From Rosa chinensis (lineage: Eukaryota; Streptophyta; Magnoliopsida; Rosales; Rosaceae): a stretch of 64,000 nt of DNA. A program made the translations under genes and the position numbers. Shown piece by piece: positions 1 through 12,960 of the stretch (position 1 is the stretch's first letter; each line of letters starts with the position of its first letter). The notes beneath the pieces are model-generated. The model saw nothing but the letters and a program-made list of their open reading frames with translations, was not told the DNA's origin and did no database searches. The stretch lies in NCBI RefSeq assembly GCF_002994745.2, contig NC_037088.1, positions 55,154,397 through 55,218,396 of the forward strand, read 5' to 3'.

Positions 1-77
1 TACACCACATTAATTCTCCATTGAATATATATAAATTTTTTGGACGAATTATATATATATAACTTTGTTTTTAACGA

Positions 78-108
<31 letters not shown>

Positions 109-930
109 CCATATTTTTTTTTGAATATGTATAATGAAAAAAAATTCAAAATAATGAAAAAGAAAGAAAAGAAAAAAAACCAAACAATATATTTTTTAGA
201 AGAAAGTCAAAATATTTTAGAGCCGTTATATATTCAACAACATATATATATATTTTTTGACAAATTACAAATAAATAAATATATATATATATATATTCAC
301 AAAGATATATAAATATAAAATTTTTTAGACGAATTATATATATATATATATAAATAATAATAATATATATTTTCTAGAAGAAAACTAAAATAATTTAGAG
401 CCATTAGATTGTGAAAGAATAAAATAGTCTTTTTATTCAAGAATGACATGACATGATTTGACAAATTATTGAGGTGTATAGGTGACATGGCTTAACACCT
501 AGGATTGAGGCCACAAATCTTAGGCCTCATTGAGGCCCTATATCATTGCCCTTCATATGAATTTCAGATTAACTGCCAGCTTCTGAGATTTGAGGATCGG
601 AAATGGTCCCAAAAAGCATTAGATGGCTCTGAGCCTCTGAAGTTCCATATATGCCGATTTATAACACAGGCAAGGTCTCTCTCTGTCTCTCCCCGCAATT
701 TTCAAAATTCATGTGGGCAACAATTAATTTAACAATCTTAATTTGATCGATTAACAAAAGAAAGAAGATGAAGATCGAGGCTCAAAGAAGAAGATGAAGC
801 GAAAGGGACTAATTAAGGGGCCGGATAGCATACATATATTAGAGTGAAGCTTTGAAATTGCATGATTAATGCTGGAGCTTCCTAGCTAGTGCCTTCTTTG
901 TCAAGCTATCTCATAAGCACACTTTCTCGA

Positions 931-977
<47 letters not shown>

Positions 978-2500
978 TTCTCCTTTAATTAATTCCATAT
1001 CTATCTCTTTCCATCTCATCCTTTTTAAGTAATTCATACCGTGATATGTCTAAGATTCTAATTCTTCGCTGCAATTCTTATTCCTGGAGGTTTTCATAAG
1101 TTTACCCTTGCTCACTACTTGGAGAATAATCCACTTTGGAGAATTAATGGTATTTGTACTGATTCATTAGTCTAGGTGGGTGTGGTGATTGTTCATCATC
1201 TGAGGGTCTTGGAATAAGATAGTTAAACACTTAATCTGGGCAACTAGTCCATCAATAACAAAGGAGAAAGGTTGGTTCAACAATTAACATACATATATAG
1301 GATGTTTATTTTATCGATTATTTCCGCCATTATCAAATCAAACCAAGGTCATTGCCGGTATAAGACGTACGTATTATTACCAATCTCATATTAATTCTCA
1401 TCCATATATAAAAGATCGAGACTATATGGGTACGTCCGTGCGTGCGTATCATTGATTAGGCACAATAAGAAAGGTCCATTAATCCACAATGAAAGGCAGG
1501 TAAGTGTTTCGGAGTCTGGACTAGTTAGCTAGCTAGTTAAACGTACTATTGACTTCTTGAGTCTCCCTACAGCTCCTTTAGGCTAGGTTTAAGGTGACCA
1601 TCATCCATAACAATCAGTTACCTTGTTCTTTAGACCATAGGCCGGGGGTCGATCTCAAATTGTACGTAGACCTATAGCCACCATCCTTGCCCATACATGC
1701 TTCCCTAGCCTACAGTGCCCTTTAAAAAATCAAGGATACTTGCATTGAATGCCATTTCTATTATCTAGTCGCTGTTTACAGTGTATGACTCAACGCGATG
1801 GGGCAAAGTCCTATAGAATTAGGGTGCCTATCCTAGTTTCAAATATGTATGAGCCTTAATTAAGTATTAGGTCCAACAAAGTAAAACACAGGCCTATTTT
1901 GCATAATTCCTACTGCATTCTCTTAAGCATCAGGATTCATCTCTCAATTTCCTGCTTCTTCAAGTTATTATAGTTCGAGTGTCTTAAGTCTCTAAGATCG
2001 ATAAACGCACATGTATGTTTTATTTGCATTTAATTTTTTTCTCTATGATGAAGATACCACTAGATTAATAACTAATTTGTCGATTAATTTTTTTATTGAG
2101 ACCTCGATATTTGCTCATTTGACATCTCATCTCTTTACACCTCTTATTTGTTTTTTAAAAAGAAAATTTTGCTAAATAAACCTCTTTCAAATACCTAACT
2201 TAATCTTACCCAAAAAAAAAAAAAAAAACTTAATCTTACCCATAAAATAAAAATTTTGGGAGCATAAAAGACGAGCTAGTGCTCCCATAATTATTTATTT
2301 ACCACAAAATAAACTTGACATTGTTCAAAGAAAAAAAAATTAGAGATAATTATTGAAAAAAGATAGTGTAACTAATTAACATAAATTTATCAGGGGTTTT
2401 TCACGCCTTCTATTTCATGCTTAATTATGGATTTTCAAAACTTAGTTTTTATGGTTTATGGTTGCATGCTGGAATCTAGATAGGTTGCAATTTAATAACC
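1..2500. other. AT-rich intergenic DNA, no gene seen
   Basis: The stretch has many stop codons on both strands, AT dinucleotide runs (about 76-102, 280-295, 330-352, 933-975) and poly-A/T tracts. The open frames (for example 505-732) lack codon or domain support. A short segment at about 1063-1130 can be read as a peptide resembling part of the small ORF at 12790-12960. Nothing else is recognised. Confidence 0.6.
933..975. repeat. (TA)n microsatellite
   Basis: About 21 uninterrupted TA units, read directly from the sequence. Confidence 0.95.
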
Positions 2501-2564
2501 GTGACCACTTACCCAATTTGAGCATAAAATTGTCCACTTACTCCACTAAGAGTTTTTTACTCCC

Positions 2565-2965
<401 letters not shown>

Positions 2966-3544
2966 ACGAGTCTCCGCCCACTCCGGGGACGTTGGCGATG
3001 AGCGAGACTTCTCTGTGCCGCGCCATCGTCCTCCACCTCTGAGTGGTGGTGCACTGTTTGGCTCTACACCGACCAGATCAGCGCCGATTCGTTTCCTCTC
3101 TTTCTCAGATCCTGACCACCACCGCCATGTGAAGAAGACTCAAGAAGAAGAGGATCGTCAAAATTGCAGGCTCTGCAAGTCCTGGAGTCGAGGGCGAGTG
3201 GGTGAAGAGAGCCTTGACTGCTCTAATTTGTCTTTCTATGCACCAGCAGAGGCGAAGAGCCGGGTTCCATCCACGGTAGAGCTGACTCTCTATCATGTCT
3301 AAGACCGATGCTGAGTAAAGGATTGGTATAGAGGAAGTCCCGGGCGGGGGGGGTGGAAGGCTGAAGTTTGCTCCGATCTGGTGCCCAGAGCAATTTATGG
3401 GTGGCCAATTTTTTTTTTTTTTTGGTATACCGTGAGCTCCGAGAATGGGGAAGGAAAAAAAAATTGAACATGTAGAATTGAACATATAAATTGATCAATT
3501 GTGTCTGTAGTGTATTCATTTTGGTTTTGGGAGTTTATGCAATT

Positions 3545-3695
3545 CACTGGAGGACAATAATATGATTATTGGAGGGCTATAATATGATTATTGCGGGTAA
3601 TAATATGATTATTAGGCAGCAATAATATAATTATTGGAAGGCAATAATATGATTATTGAGAAGCAATAATATGTTTATTGGGGGGCAATAAAATC
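3545..3695. repeat. Minisatellite of about 23 bp, six or seven copies
   Basis: Imperfect tandem units built on gg(a/c)ggcaataatatgattatt. Copies differ by single bases and small indels (gggctataat, gggtaataat, aggcagcaat). The repeat lies inside the outer TIR element. Confidence 0.85.
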
Positions 3696-4105
3696 GGACG
3701 CCGAAATCCTGTCACCGGTCCGATGGCCGGATTTAGGTCACCAGTTGCCGGATTCTCTTTACCGGAGTCCGGCAAGGTCTCCGATGACTTCCCTCTTTAA
3801 GTGACAAAGAAGGAGAGGGCAAAATTGTGCTAAAAATAAATAAATAAATATTTAATTGGGTATTAGGGCAAAATATATATAAAACGATTAAATTCTGTTT
3901 ACTACCTTGTAGTTTCAAAGGTTCATCAGTTCAGTCCATACACTTCTAATTTAATCAAAAAAGTCATCGCACTCTCCAATTTCATCAAATCAATCCATTT
4001 CCTCACAATTCCGTCAATTTCCTCTGTTTAGGTGCTGACGTGTCCGGACGCCGTCTGATGTGTCAGATTTGTGGGACCTTCCCACATGCAAAATTCACAA
4101 GCTAT

Positions 4106-5988
4106 TGATAGGAGCATTTTAATGCGATGTTTTAATAGTTATTTCCTCATATTTACTTAGTTGTTTCCTTAAATAAATCCTTCTTGTTTAGGAAAGTTTC
4201 CATCCTTAGAAAGTTTCTATTTTTAGTAATTTTAATAAAAGTTTCTATTTTCTAGGTACCTTGGAATAAATGGAGCTGAAATGAAGAAATGGAGTTTTCC
4301 TGGTCCGACTAGGAATCCCAGTCAACGCAGGAATCCTGATGAGGCTAGGAAACTTGAAGGCATTAGGAGACCACATGATGACGTGGGAGATATTTTGGGA
4401 GATTAAATCTGATTTTTGCATGAAAAATCAAGGAGATTACGTGGAGAATATCAAGGGAGAATTTTAAGGAAGAAAAGATTCAAAACAAGTCCAGATTCGT
4501 TCCTCAATTCCCTCAAGATATGTTGGCTAAAATTAGAGAATAAAATCTGTAATTTTAATGTGAAAATCAAGAGAAAATCAAGGGGATGACATTAAGGATA
4601 AAGCCATGGAGAGATTTAAGGGAGAAAAGGTCCAAAATGAGTCCGGATACATTGTCTAGGTTCATGCCTAGATATTTGGCCGAAAATGGTGAATTAATCT
4701 TGGGAAAATCAGCAATAATATATTTGGAAAGATTATGGATTTATTTTGGAGCTTTTTGATTGGTTGAGTGACATGGCAGAGCTGACGTGGCATTAATTCA
4801 TTGGTTGGAGCTATGTGGTGCAACCAGAAAATTCCTTAGAAATTAAATTCATGAAGCCTTGCCTTCCCCTATATAAACCCCCCTATGCTACAACACAGGA
4901 CACACCTCTTCATTCAGAAAATTCTCTCCATAACATCAAGCTTTCTCTCCATCCTCTAGTTTCAAGTCTCTGCATCTTCAAGCAAAGAGAAGAAGAGAAG
5001 AAGAAGCCATGAAGCCTCCTAGCCGCCATCATCCACCTTGTGTCGTGAAGCTTTGGAGGCTTGCTTTCAAGGATCTTCAAGTTCTTCGTCTCAAGGCCAT
5101 GTCATCCATCTTTCACGGTGTATTTCATACTTTCTTTTGTTTTCCTTTGTTTGATTTTGTAGAGTTATGAATTCTAGTTAACATGACGTTAAGGGCAAAG
5201 TTTAAAGCCCGTTTATATGTTTTGAAATAAAGTTACGATTTCTTTATGTTGATTTATATGTTGCTTATGTGAGATTACTTGATTGATTTTGTTTTATAGA
5301 AATTTTTTGCATGTTTATGTTCTTTGGTGGCCAACTTAGGATATATGCATGTACTTGGAGCTAATTTAAGTAGTAAAGGCTTTGGACAAAAGTCGAAATC
5401 AATTAAGGAGGATTGCAAATAGGTGAACTTATTCATAACTAGGTTGTGCACTTTGGTTGACATCCTTTCTCTATGCTTCATGCGTTGAATGTGTCTTGAT
5501 TAGCTAGCTTTCTAGACTATGATTGCATGTTCAATAGGATTGATTTAGGTGCTTTCACTTAGATTAATTATTCAAGGAAAGTAAAAAATGGGAAATCGTT
5601 TGCTTTCTAACGTTTCACATGGTCAACTTCTTTCTCATGACATAGAAAATCAACTATAGGAATTGTGATTGGATTTCTTGCATATGATTGTGGTTTTGAT
5701 CTTTATTCCTTGCGTTCCACCCTGGTATATATGTTTTTACATTTTCTTTATTTTATTTATTTTAAGTTTTGATTTAATTATTCCAAAACCACCCTTTTGT
5801 GTTCACTTGTATATATTACTATTCTTTATTTTATTTTTGTAAATATTATACTTTGTTTTTATTTTAATTCTTTAATTGTTTAACAATGACAGGTGTACCC
5901 TCAATCCTCGGTTAGAACGATCCCTATTTACCATATACTAACGATGACATTTTCAGGGTTAAATTATGCGCTTGCTTTGAGCGTATCA
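4106..5988 (+). mobile_element. Probable solo LTR of a retrotransposon (1.88 kb)
   Basis: The segment starts tgataggagca and ends gagcgtatca, with TG...CA borders and the short inverted ends tgata/tatca usual for LTRs. It interrupts the left TIR region of the surrounding MULE: aagcta, present in both TIRs, is followed here by the insertion. A plant-like promoter sits inside: ctatataaacc near 4870, followed by a pyrimidine-rich leader and an ATG at 5009. No primer-binding site, polypurine tract or second LTR was seen. The flanks (gctat/atttt) do not match, so the target duplication is lost or the ends are slightly off. Ty3/gypsy origin is likely but not shown. Confidence 0.6.
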
Positions 5989-6601
5989 ATTTTTGTCTCT
6001 TCAATCTCCCTCCCCTTTCCCACCCGAGCAGCCTAATTCCCAACATCAGAATCAAAGCTTTTTTTTCCTTCTATTTTGCAGTTTCAGGGTTTCTGTTCAA
6101 AGAGAACTCGAGGAGAGAGAAACTAGAACTGGGTTTCTCTCTCTCCTCAGTGGGTATCCAAGCATAACCCCACATCACCTCCACCACCATCATGCTCAGC
6201 GGCCTCCGACGATCCACCGGCAGCTTTTCCGTCATTGGGGTATGCCCGAAAGTAACCCACGCGTCACCGCCGTAAGCACCAGAAATCTTCTCTGGGCACC
6301 CACGACCCCTGCTTTCTTCTTCGGTCGTCACTACAGTAAAAGGGCAACTTCCTCTCATCCATGATGGAATCGATCTGTGCAACTCCTAATTATTCTCTCT
6401 ACACCCATATTGGTCACCTGCGATGCTGGACCAGCTCGCGGACCAAATGACTAAGGCTGCAGACGAGGTTAGCTCGTCGAAGCAATCCTCAAGTGACCAA
6501 TCCTCAATCGCTTCGTTTTCTTTTTTTTTGTTCACAACAAAAAAATCCCAGTCCGCTCTTCAGCCTTTGAGCTCCTCTGAGCTCAGCGCTTCCCCCACTC
6601 T

Positions 6602-6664
6602 GCAACTATAAGCGGCGCCAAGGCCATCAGCCTCGAGGAGATCAAAAATGAGTTCGTCGATCTG
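6602..6664 (+). pseudogene. Captured fragment of a plasma-membrane H+-ATPase gene, first coding exon
   Basis: The frame reads SGAKAISLEEIKNEFVDL and is followed at once by GT (6665) and a pyrimidine-rich intron-like stretch. This matches the N-terminus of plant P-type H+-ATPases (AKAISLEEIKNE-VDL), whose first coding exon I recall ending about there. The codon for the initiator Met appears as GGC, so the piece cannot start on its own. It lies inside the MULE at 3885-7619 and is best read as a captured, non-functional exon. Confidence 0.65.
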
Positions 6665-6794
6665 GTATACAACACTCTCTGTCTTTCTTTCTCTTTCTCT
6701 TTGACTTTGCCGCATGTGTTTGGTTTGCTCTGAAGAAAACGAAACCAAACACCGTGAGAATTTTGGAGTTGACGCGTGGGGGGCACAGGAGCTC

Positions 6795-6999
6795 GATCCG
6801 GAGTCGAGGAGTTGGGGGTGAGATCGAAAATCATCGACCGGAGCTTGGAGAATGCAATGGTCCGGTCGATGGAGATGATCTGGGTCTTGCCACTGACGTA
6901 GAGGAGCTTCCCAGACGGTGGCCTGGGGTGGAATGCGATGTTGGAGCTACAAACGAGCTTGAGCTTCTTAGGCTGGGTGTGGTTGGTAATGAGCTTCTG
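6795..6999 (-). pseudogene. Captured PB1-domain fragment
   Basis: The minus strand reads KKLKLVCSSNIAFHPRPPSG followed by KLLYVSGKTQIISIDRTIAF. This is the N-terminal half of a plant PB1 (octicosapeptide) domain, with the basic KLK strand and the conserved HPRPPSGKL-YV-GKT-IIS-DR core. The frame runs on as SKLRSMIFDL and then loses similarity. There is no start codon context and no rest of the domain, so this is a fragment captured by the MULE, in the opposite orientation to the H+-ATPase piece. Confidence 0.75.
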
Positions 7000-7704
7000 A
7001 TTTGGATTTAGGAAGAATGAAATTTTGTAGAAGAATGAAATTTTGATTTGGGAAGAGATCTATATATTTGGTTTTGATTTTCATGTTGGATTTATATGCA
7101 TCTTGATTTGAATTTTGTTCAGATTTGGTTTTTCTGCATCTTAGTTGAATCTAGAGGACTCATCTCAACCAAATTAGGTTAAATTTTCTGGGTTTGCTGT
7201 GAGCATGATCTTTGGCCGCGAGGGAGGACACTGATGAGAGGTTGAAGAATGAACCCATACCCAACACCCCTCTTGTTTATTAGTCTCTCTTCATCTTGTC
7301 CGGCCATGTTGATCGGTAGGGGAAGTGAGGAGCCATAACCAAGAGCTAAGAAGAAGAAGTAGAAGAGCTCTGAGAGGGGAGGGAGGTATATTGGAGGGGT
7401 AGCTTGGGAATTTTGCATGTGGGAAGGTCCCACAAATCTGATCGATCAGACGGCGTCCGGACACGTCAGCACTTAAATAGAGGAAATTGACGGAATTGTG
7501 AGGAAATGGATCGATTTGATGAAATTGGAGAGTGCGAGGACTTTTCTGATTAAATTAAAAGTGCAGGGACTGAACTGATGAACCCTTAAAAGTACAGGGT
7601 AGTAAATAGAATTTAATCCTATATAAAATATTGTGTAAGTGGGCAATCTCTTAGAGTGTTTGGGTAAGTGAGGTTAATTAACCCCAACATTGGGTAAATG
7701 ATCA

Positions 7705-10484
7705 TTTCCTCTTAAATTTGTTTATGCTCTGTTCTTTTATTATTTATTTTTGTTTTATATGCCGCTTCACAAAGTTATTTGGTTAGTTTACATGAGGGCT
7801 CTATATCCTCCGTTTCATGATCCTCAAGAGGAAGACTTTTGTATCATAGTTTTATTTTTATATAATGATTCGCCAAGTAATTTTGAATGCATTTTTTCTT
7901 AATTTTTTCTTTTTTAAAAGCTTTTATAAACAAAGAAATGGAAATAAATAATTAAAGTACTGTAAATGTAAATGTTTTCATTATTATAAATCTTTGCAGA
8001 GAAAAAAAATTATTTTCCTTATTAGTTTGTTGTCTTTAACAGTATTTTTGTATAAGAGTACATATGTCATTGAATAATTAAAAATTGAGGGAGATCTAGT
8101 GAGTAGATTAAGAGGTCCCAATAGAGACTCTCATTGTTGAAAAAATTCTACAATGTGTTAACTTATGACATGCATACAATTGCCTTAAAAATTTTATCTT
8201 TGTCTACAAAAAATTGATCATTGATGTATGTTCCATCTAGTTCATCAACCAATTTTGGTCTGTTTTTCCCCGAGCTTAATTATTAGATGTTCAAATGGAA
8301 TTCCTTCTGTCATTTTACAATTGGTAAAACACTTTCTCAACTTGTGAACACAATCTAGTGAATCTAGCTTTACATTTCTTCATAATCAATGCATTTGGCA
8401 TGCTTCAAATTTCACCTCACTAGTAGTCTTAATACCCTTTTCCAGAAGTTTCAGCAACTAGCTAGCTTTGACTAATTAGCCAGCGCAGAAGCCCAAATTA
8501 TTTTTGATAGCTACTCAATCATAATCTAAACCAAAAACATAAAACATAAAACATAAAACAAATTATATATACTATGTGCGGTTTCGTATCTAGAGTGATG
8601 ATACCCATTGACTGTGAAAACAACAAAGTAACTAACCGTAGTTTTCACTCTTTCTGTCATCAGCCGGTCGAGTTTTAGGATTTTAATATCAGTAAATGAT
8701 TCGAGGTTCCATTTGTTTAAGCATAAACTTAAATCACTAAGCAGAACCTTTCAATTGGATTGAGCCTTATTTAAGTAAAACACTATCAGCATTTACCAGA
8801 AAGATTAAACGAAAGAGTACTGATTTCATTAGAGGTCAATTCTTTTTTGTTATGGGAGGTGCCAGCCAGTTATTGTATGGGATATTGACTTTGATTATTG
8901 TAATCTTCCTTTGTTACTAATGATCCTCTGCTATTTTTCTGCTTATTTAAATGAAGCTTTATATAATTTGGGTTGAAAAAATCAACCTTGATCTCCATGT
9001 ATTTTATTTTTTCCAGAGAAGGAAGATTTGAACTTGAAGCTTTGTCTACCATTTTGGAGACAAATATTATTGGCGTAATTAGTTTGGTGATCAAACATTT
9101 TGCGGTTTCGGTGCCTAAAATCCAAAAACCAGAGATTTGGTCCGGTTGTGGGTTTCGGCCGAAGTACCACGTACGTACACCAACCCAACGCCTAGGTAAC
9201 ATCAATGAAAATTTGGGCACATCTAATATTTAATGCATATATAGAACAATTTGGTATCATATACGTCCGTGAGGTTTATGCATTTTATGTGAAATATAAT
9301 TTTAGTCACAACTCTCGTGATCAAATTATATTTAGTTTTTGCTTTCATGGACATTTATGATTAGTTGATTACTAACAAAAATAAATAAAAATTATTCTTT
9401 TCTTAGATGCGTCACAGTCATGCTCTCCATTACTTTAATTTTTCTCAAACTTAATCAATTTAAAACTAACTAAAATGTGCAACCTTACTGTTCTAGTATT
9501 TAAGAACATTTATTACTACTACACTTAAAACTCTAAAAGAAAACAAAAAAAACTTCCAGAGGATAAATCTAGCAGCTAGTTGACCATGCACGTACACCTA
9601 TGGTAACCATTCAATATCACTTCCTAAAAAATAATAAAAAGTTAATCTTTACATGTACGATTTCTTGCTAGACAAAGAGTCAAAGACAGTTGCCAAATAA
9701 ATAAGTCAATTACTGGAGAAAACAACTTCTCATGACCAAGAAACACTAGCACGAGTGCACGACACTATCATCGCTAACCTGATGAGCGACGTCGTCCCAA
9801 GAGTACCGCCGCCATGCATGCGCAAGAAACCCCTAGTGTTTAAGTTATTGGAATGCGTGTGGTTTCCTAGCTTAGTAGCTTTTTTCTTACAAATTAGGGC
9901 AATTTCTCTTCTCTAATCAGCTATACATAAATGCAGAAATGTGATAGTGGAATGTTAGTTTAGCTCATGAAATTGGTAAACTTCCAAGTCATTATCTTGT
10001 AAGGAATAAGGATGAGTTTAAGATTGAACGCAAGTTTTTTGGGATTTGAAAATGGTCCCAATGAATAATGACATGATCTGATATGTTTCATGTCCATTCA
10101 AAAGTAGTCGAAGTTGGTGAGCGAACAAATTAAAGCTTGAGATATATAATCTTATAGAGCAACCTTATCTAGTATAAGACTGTCATATAAACTAGCAAGC
10201 TTGGTACCAAACCACATAAACTGTCTAGATCTTTACATTTTGAAATTCATATATCCCATACAATGTTATAATTATATTCTCTCTCCTTAATTACTTGTTA
10301 CTAGCAAGCTTGGTACCAACCCACATAAACTGTCATTACTTTCAAAATCCCATGCAAGATAAAAGCTCTAAACAAACAAGATGACAATCTAGGCTAGGAG
10401 TACCGATATGTAACCGTAGAGATGATCAAGGACTCTTCTTAAATATTATGTGTAACACTACTCTTCATACGCTTAAGCCCTGGA
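7705..10484. other. Intergenic DNA, no gene seen
   Basis: AT-rich sequence with poly-A/T tracts and a short (acataaa)n run near 8538-8560. A direct repeat of about 42 bp (ctagcaagcttggtacca...cataaactgtc) occurs at about 10191-10233 and again at about 10302-10335. The overlapping frames at 8870-9233 on both strands show no domain and are probably chance. Confidence 0.6.
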
Positions 10485-10493
10485 AAAATATAA

Positions 10494-12087
10494 GGACAAA
10501 ATACTGTTTACTCCCTATACTTATAGGGTATCGACGTTTCAGTCCCTGACGTTTCAATTTCACCTGGATAGTCCTTAAACTCTCTAATTTCACACAAAAG
10601 GTCCCTGCCGTCAATTTTTCGTCCAAAATTCCGTTTTCTTGCTGACGTGACACTTTTTTCACACTGAAATGACTATTATACCCTCACCTTCTCTTTTTTT
10701 TATTATTTATTTATTTGTTCTCTCTCTTTTTTTCTTTTTTTTTCTTTTCACCTCTTCTTCTTCAGCTCTCTTTCCTCATTCTCTTTCTCTCCCCTCTCCT
10801 TCTGCCTCCAAAGAAGCAGCCGTAGCAGCAGCCCAAGAGATGGAGCTGCAAACCCCAGCCATTCAGGCTTTAGAAATAAGATCAAAACCTACCACCATCT
10901 CGTAAGCCAAAACCTCGTCGTCCCACCACCACCGGCGTACCCGCCGCTCCGAGCAAATGCTAGCCATCCCACCATCCTTCCTTCCATCCATCATCCCGAT
11001 CACGCCGGCAAGCACCACCACCCCTCCCAATCACCCCTCTCCATATGACGGCTCCAAACCAAATCGGACCACACCCAAACCAAATCAATTCACCTTCCAC
11101 TGCCTTTCCTTCCTCAAATCGGAGCACCTAAACCAAATCAATTCACCACAAATTGCAGCACCCAAACCAAATCAATTCACCACCCAAAATTGGGCTCCGT
11201 AACACCAAAATGAAATCTTTGAGAGCCCTGAGGCTCCTCTCTTCCAAACCCGCCAACACCACTCCATCCCCAACCTTCCTTCTCCTCTGCCGCAGCTTCT
11301 ATGCCACCCAACCTGAACAATCCGATCCCACCCACACCCCATCCTCCTCAGAATTCGACGCCGAAAACAGCTTCGATAGTACCCTCTACGAGTTACCCAT
11401 TGCCGCTTCGGATTCCAAACCCCAAAACCCGATTTGGGACGAGAAGTACAGAAGCAAAGCTGACAGATTGGTAAATGCTGATGAGACCCATAAAGCAAAG
11501 CTGAGGTTTTTGAAGGAGGAGGAGGACGAGAGGAAGCGGAGGCTGCTCGCTAAGGCGCTGCTTGAGGCGGCGCTGGAGAGAGGAGATGAGGAGGAATCGG
11601 ACGGTGAGGAGGAGGTGGTCAAGGAGGAGGACCAGAAGTCGTTGACGGTTGGGATTATTGCGGGGCTCCCAATGCCAAAAAGTCTGCGCTGACGAATTAC
11701 ATGGTTGGTTTCTTTGAGTTTGAGTTTTCGGGTTAAAGGTGGTTGGGGTTTGCAGCTCCGCCTCTTGGGCTGCTGCTTCTTTGGAGGCAGAAGGAGAGGG
11801 GAGAGAGAGAGAATGAGGAAAGAGAGCTGAAGAAGAAGTGAAAAGAAAAACAAAAAAGAGAGAATAAATAAATAAATAATAAAAAAGAAGAAGGTGAGGG
11901 TATAATAGTCATTTCAGTGTGAAAAAAGTGCCACGTCAGCAAGAAAACGGAATTTTGGAAGGAAAATTGACGGCATGGACCTTTTGTGTGAAATTAGAGA
12001 GTTTAAGGACTATCAAGGTGAAATTGAAATGTCAGGGACTGAAACGTTGATACCCTATAAGTATAGGGAGTAAACAGTATTTTGTCC
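10494..12087 (+). mobile_element. Pack-MULE carrying the 5' part of an ERA-like GTPase gene
   Basis: TIRs of about 340 bp (10494-10836 and about 11750-12087) begin ggacaaaatactgtttac and end in its complement. They include matching pyrimidine/purine tracts and gcctccaaagaagcagc. The flanks show a perfect 9-bp target duplication, aaaatataa (10485-10493 and 12088-12096). The 1,594-bp element has no transposase. Its middle holds a captured host gene segment (11210-11702) in forward orientation. Confidence 0.9.
11210..11702 (+). pseudogene. Captured first exon of a mitochondrial ERA-like GTPase (ERG type) gene, frameshifted
   Basis: The frame begins MKSLRALRLLSSKP, a Ser/Arg-rich mitochondrial-type presequence. 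It continues with WDEKYRSKADRL, an acidic coiled stretch and KEEDQKSLTVGII, the lead-in to the G domain of plant ERA-like GTPases. The P-loop should follow. Two extra bases after ATTATT (near 11661) shift the frame, and the protein stops at 11690-11692. In the shifted frame the exon still reads GAPNAKKSALTNYM, so the P-loop Gly before Lys is also changed. It ends at a GT (11703) that looks like the original donor. With the P-loop broken and the rest of the GTPase absent, it cannot be an active enzyme, although a short presequence-bearing protein could still be made. Confidence 0.8.
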
Positions 12088-12789
12088 AAAATATAACTAG
12101 TAATCAATAAGAATGCCAAGAAAATGCGTGCTTAAAATTAATGATCCATGTATTCTAGACTCTAATTGTGTGGATATCATTACCTTACAATAACTTATTA
12201 ACGAGCATCCTCATTTAGATTTGACATAAACGCTACAAATTTATTTTTGTTCCATTGTCAATTTTAATAATCCGATGTAGTAACTAAATGTTTCAATAAA
12301 TAAATATTATCTTTAAAGCGTATTTCTTAATGTTGTTTTTTTTACTAGATTGATATGTATTATTTTCTTTTTCCAAAAGAAAACAACAGTCGTGTAATTG
12401 GAAAGGTCATGTATATCCTTCTGTCGGCAAAGTATAAAATCATACTGTACGTCAAAGTTCTGTGGGGAGAACAATTGGCTGGCAGGTGCTTCCAAAAAGC
12501 CTATATATATCATGCATCATATGACTCTTCGTTTGCAGGATAAGCATCAACCCTCTATTTCTCAACCCAAGAACTCCACCATGGTCCATATGGCCAGCCA
12601 AAAAGCTATGGCTAGGAACCTATCTGATCGAGCCCCACAATCAATCAAACAAAGAAGCCTAAATTTGGTTCAATCAACTTGAACTTGGCTGGGGCAGAAC
12701 TTGTTTTGATGAATAAAGCAAGAAGCTTGCCGGTGAGACTTGAGGCGCGCCTATAATGGCTGACAAGAAAGCCTAGCTTTCCTGGTGTG

Positions 12790-12960
12790 ATGGGAAACAA
12801 GGTTTCAGGTTCTATAGCAGAAGATATGAGAAAGGACTTGACGTTGGTTTGGAGATTACAAGAAGCTAGGGAAGGTTCGCAATTGCCTTGTTATATTCCT
12901 GGAGGTTTTGATAAGTTATCCCTTGCTTGCTTCATTGCGATCACTACTGTTGTACTTTGA
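12790..12960 (+). CDS. Small ORF of 56 codons, unassigned
   Basis: Open from ATG to TGA, reading MGNKVSGSIAEDMRKD and ending in YIPGGFDKLSLACFIA plus a short hydrophobic tail (ITTVVL). The C-terminal part could form one membrane helix. A related but broken stretch (IPGGFHKFTLAHYL) can be read at about 1087-1130 together with similar downstream DNA, so this may be a small duplicated gene or two remnants of one. An ATG frame at 12582-12683 could be an upstream exon, but the join is not clear. I do not recognise the family, and it may be non-coding. Confidence 0.25.
   Translation: MGNKVSGSIAEDMRKDLTLVWRLQEAREGSQLPCYIPGGFDKLSLACFIAITTVVL

Larger units (their letters stand above)
3885..7619. mobile_element. 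Mutator-like element (Pack-MULE type) with 9-bp target duplication
   Basis: Long terminal inverted repeats of about 205 bp face each other (3885-4095 and 7412-7619), sharing for example gattaaattct, tttactac, ggttcatcag and cggcgtccggacacgtcagc. The element is flanked by tatataaaa at 3876-3884 and 7620-7628, a perfect 9-bp duplication as expected for MULEs. No transposase frame is visible, so it is non-autonomous. The interior carries fragments of at least two host genes (6602-6664 and 6795-6999), and an LTR has inserted at 4106-5988. Confidence 0.85.

Noticed and set aside
3105..3519. Overlapping minus-strand frames inside the outer TIR element
   Set aside because: No codon bias or domain; they lie within transposon DNA.
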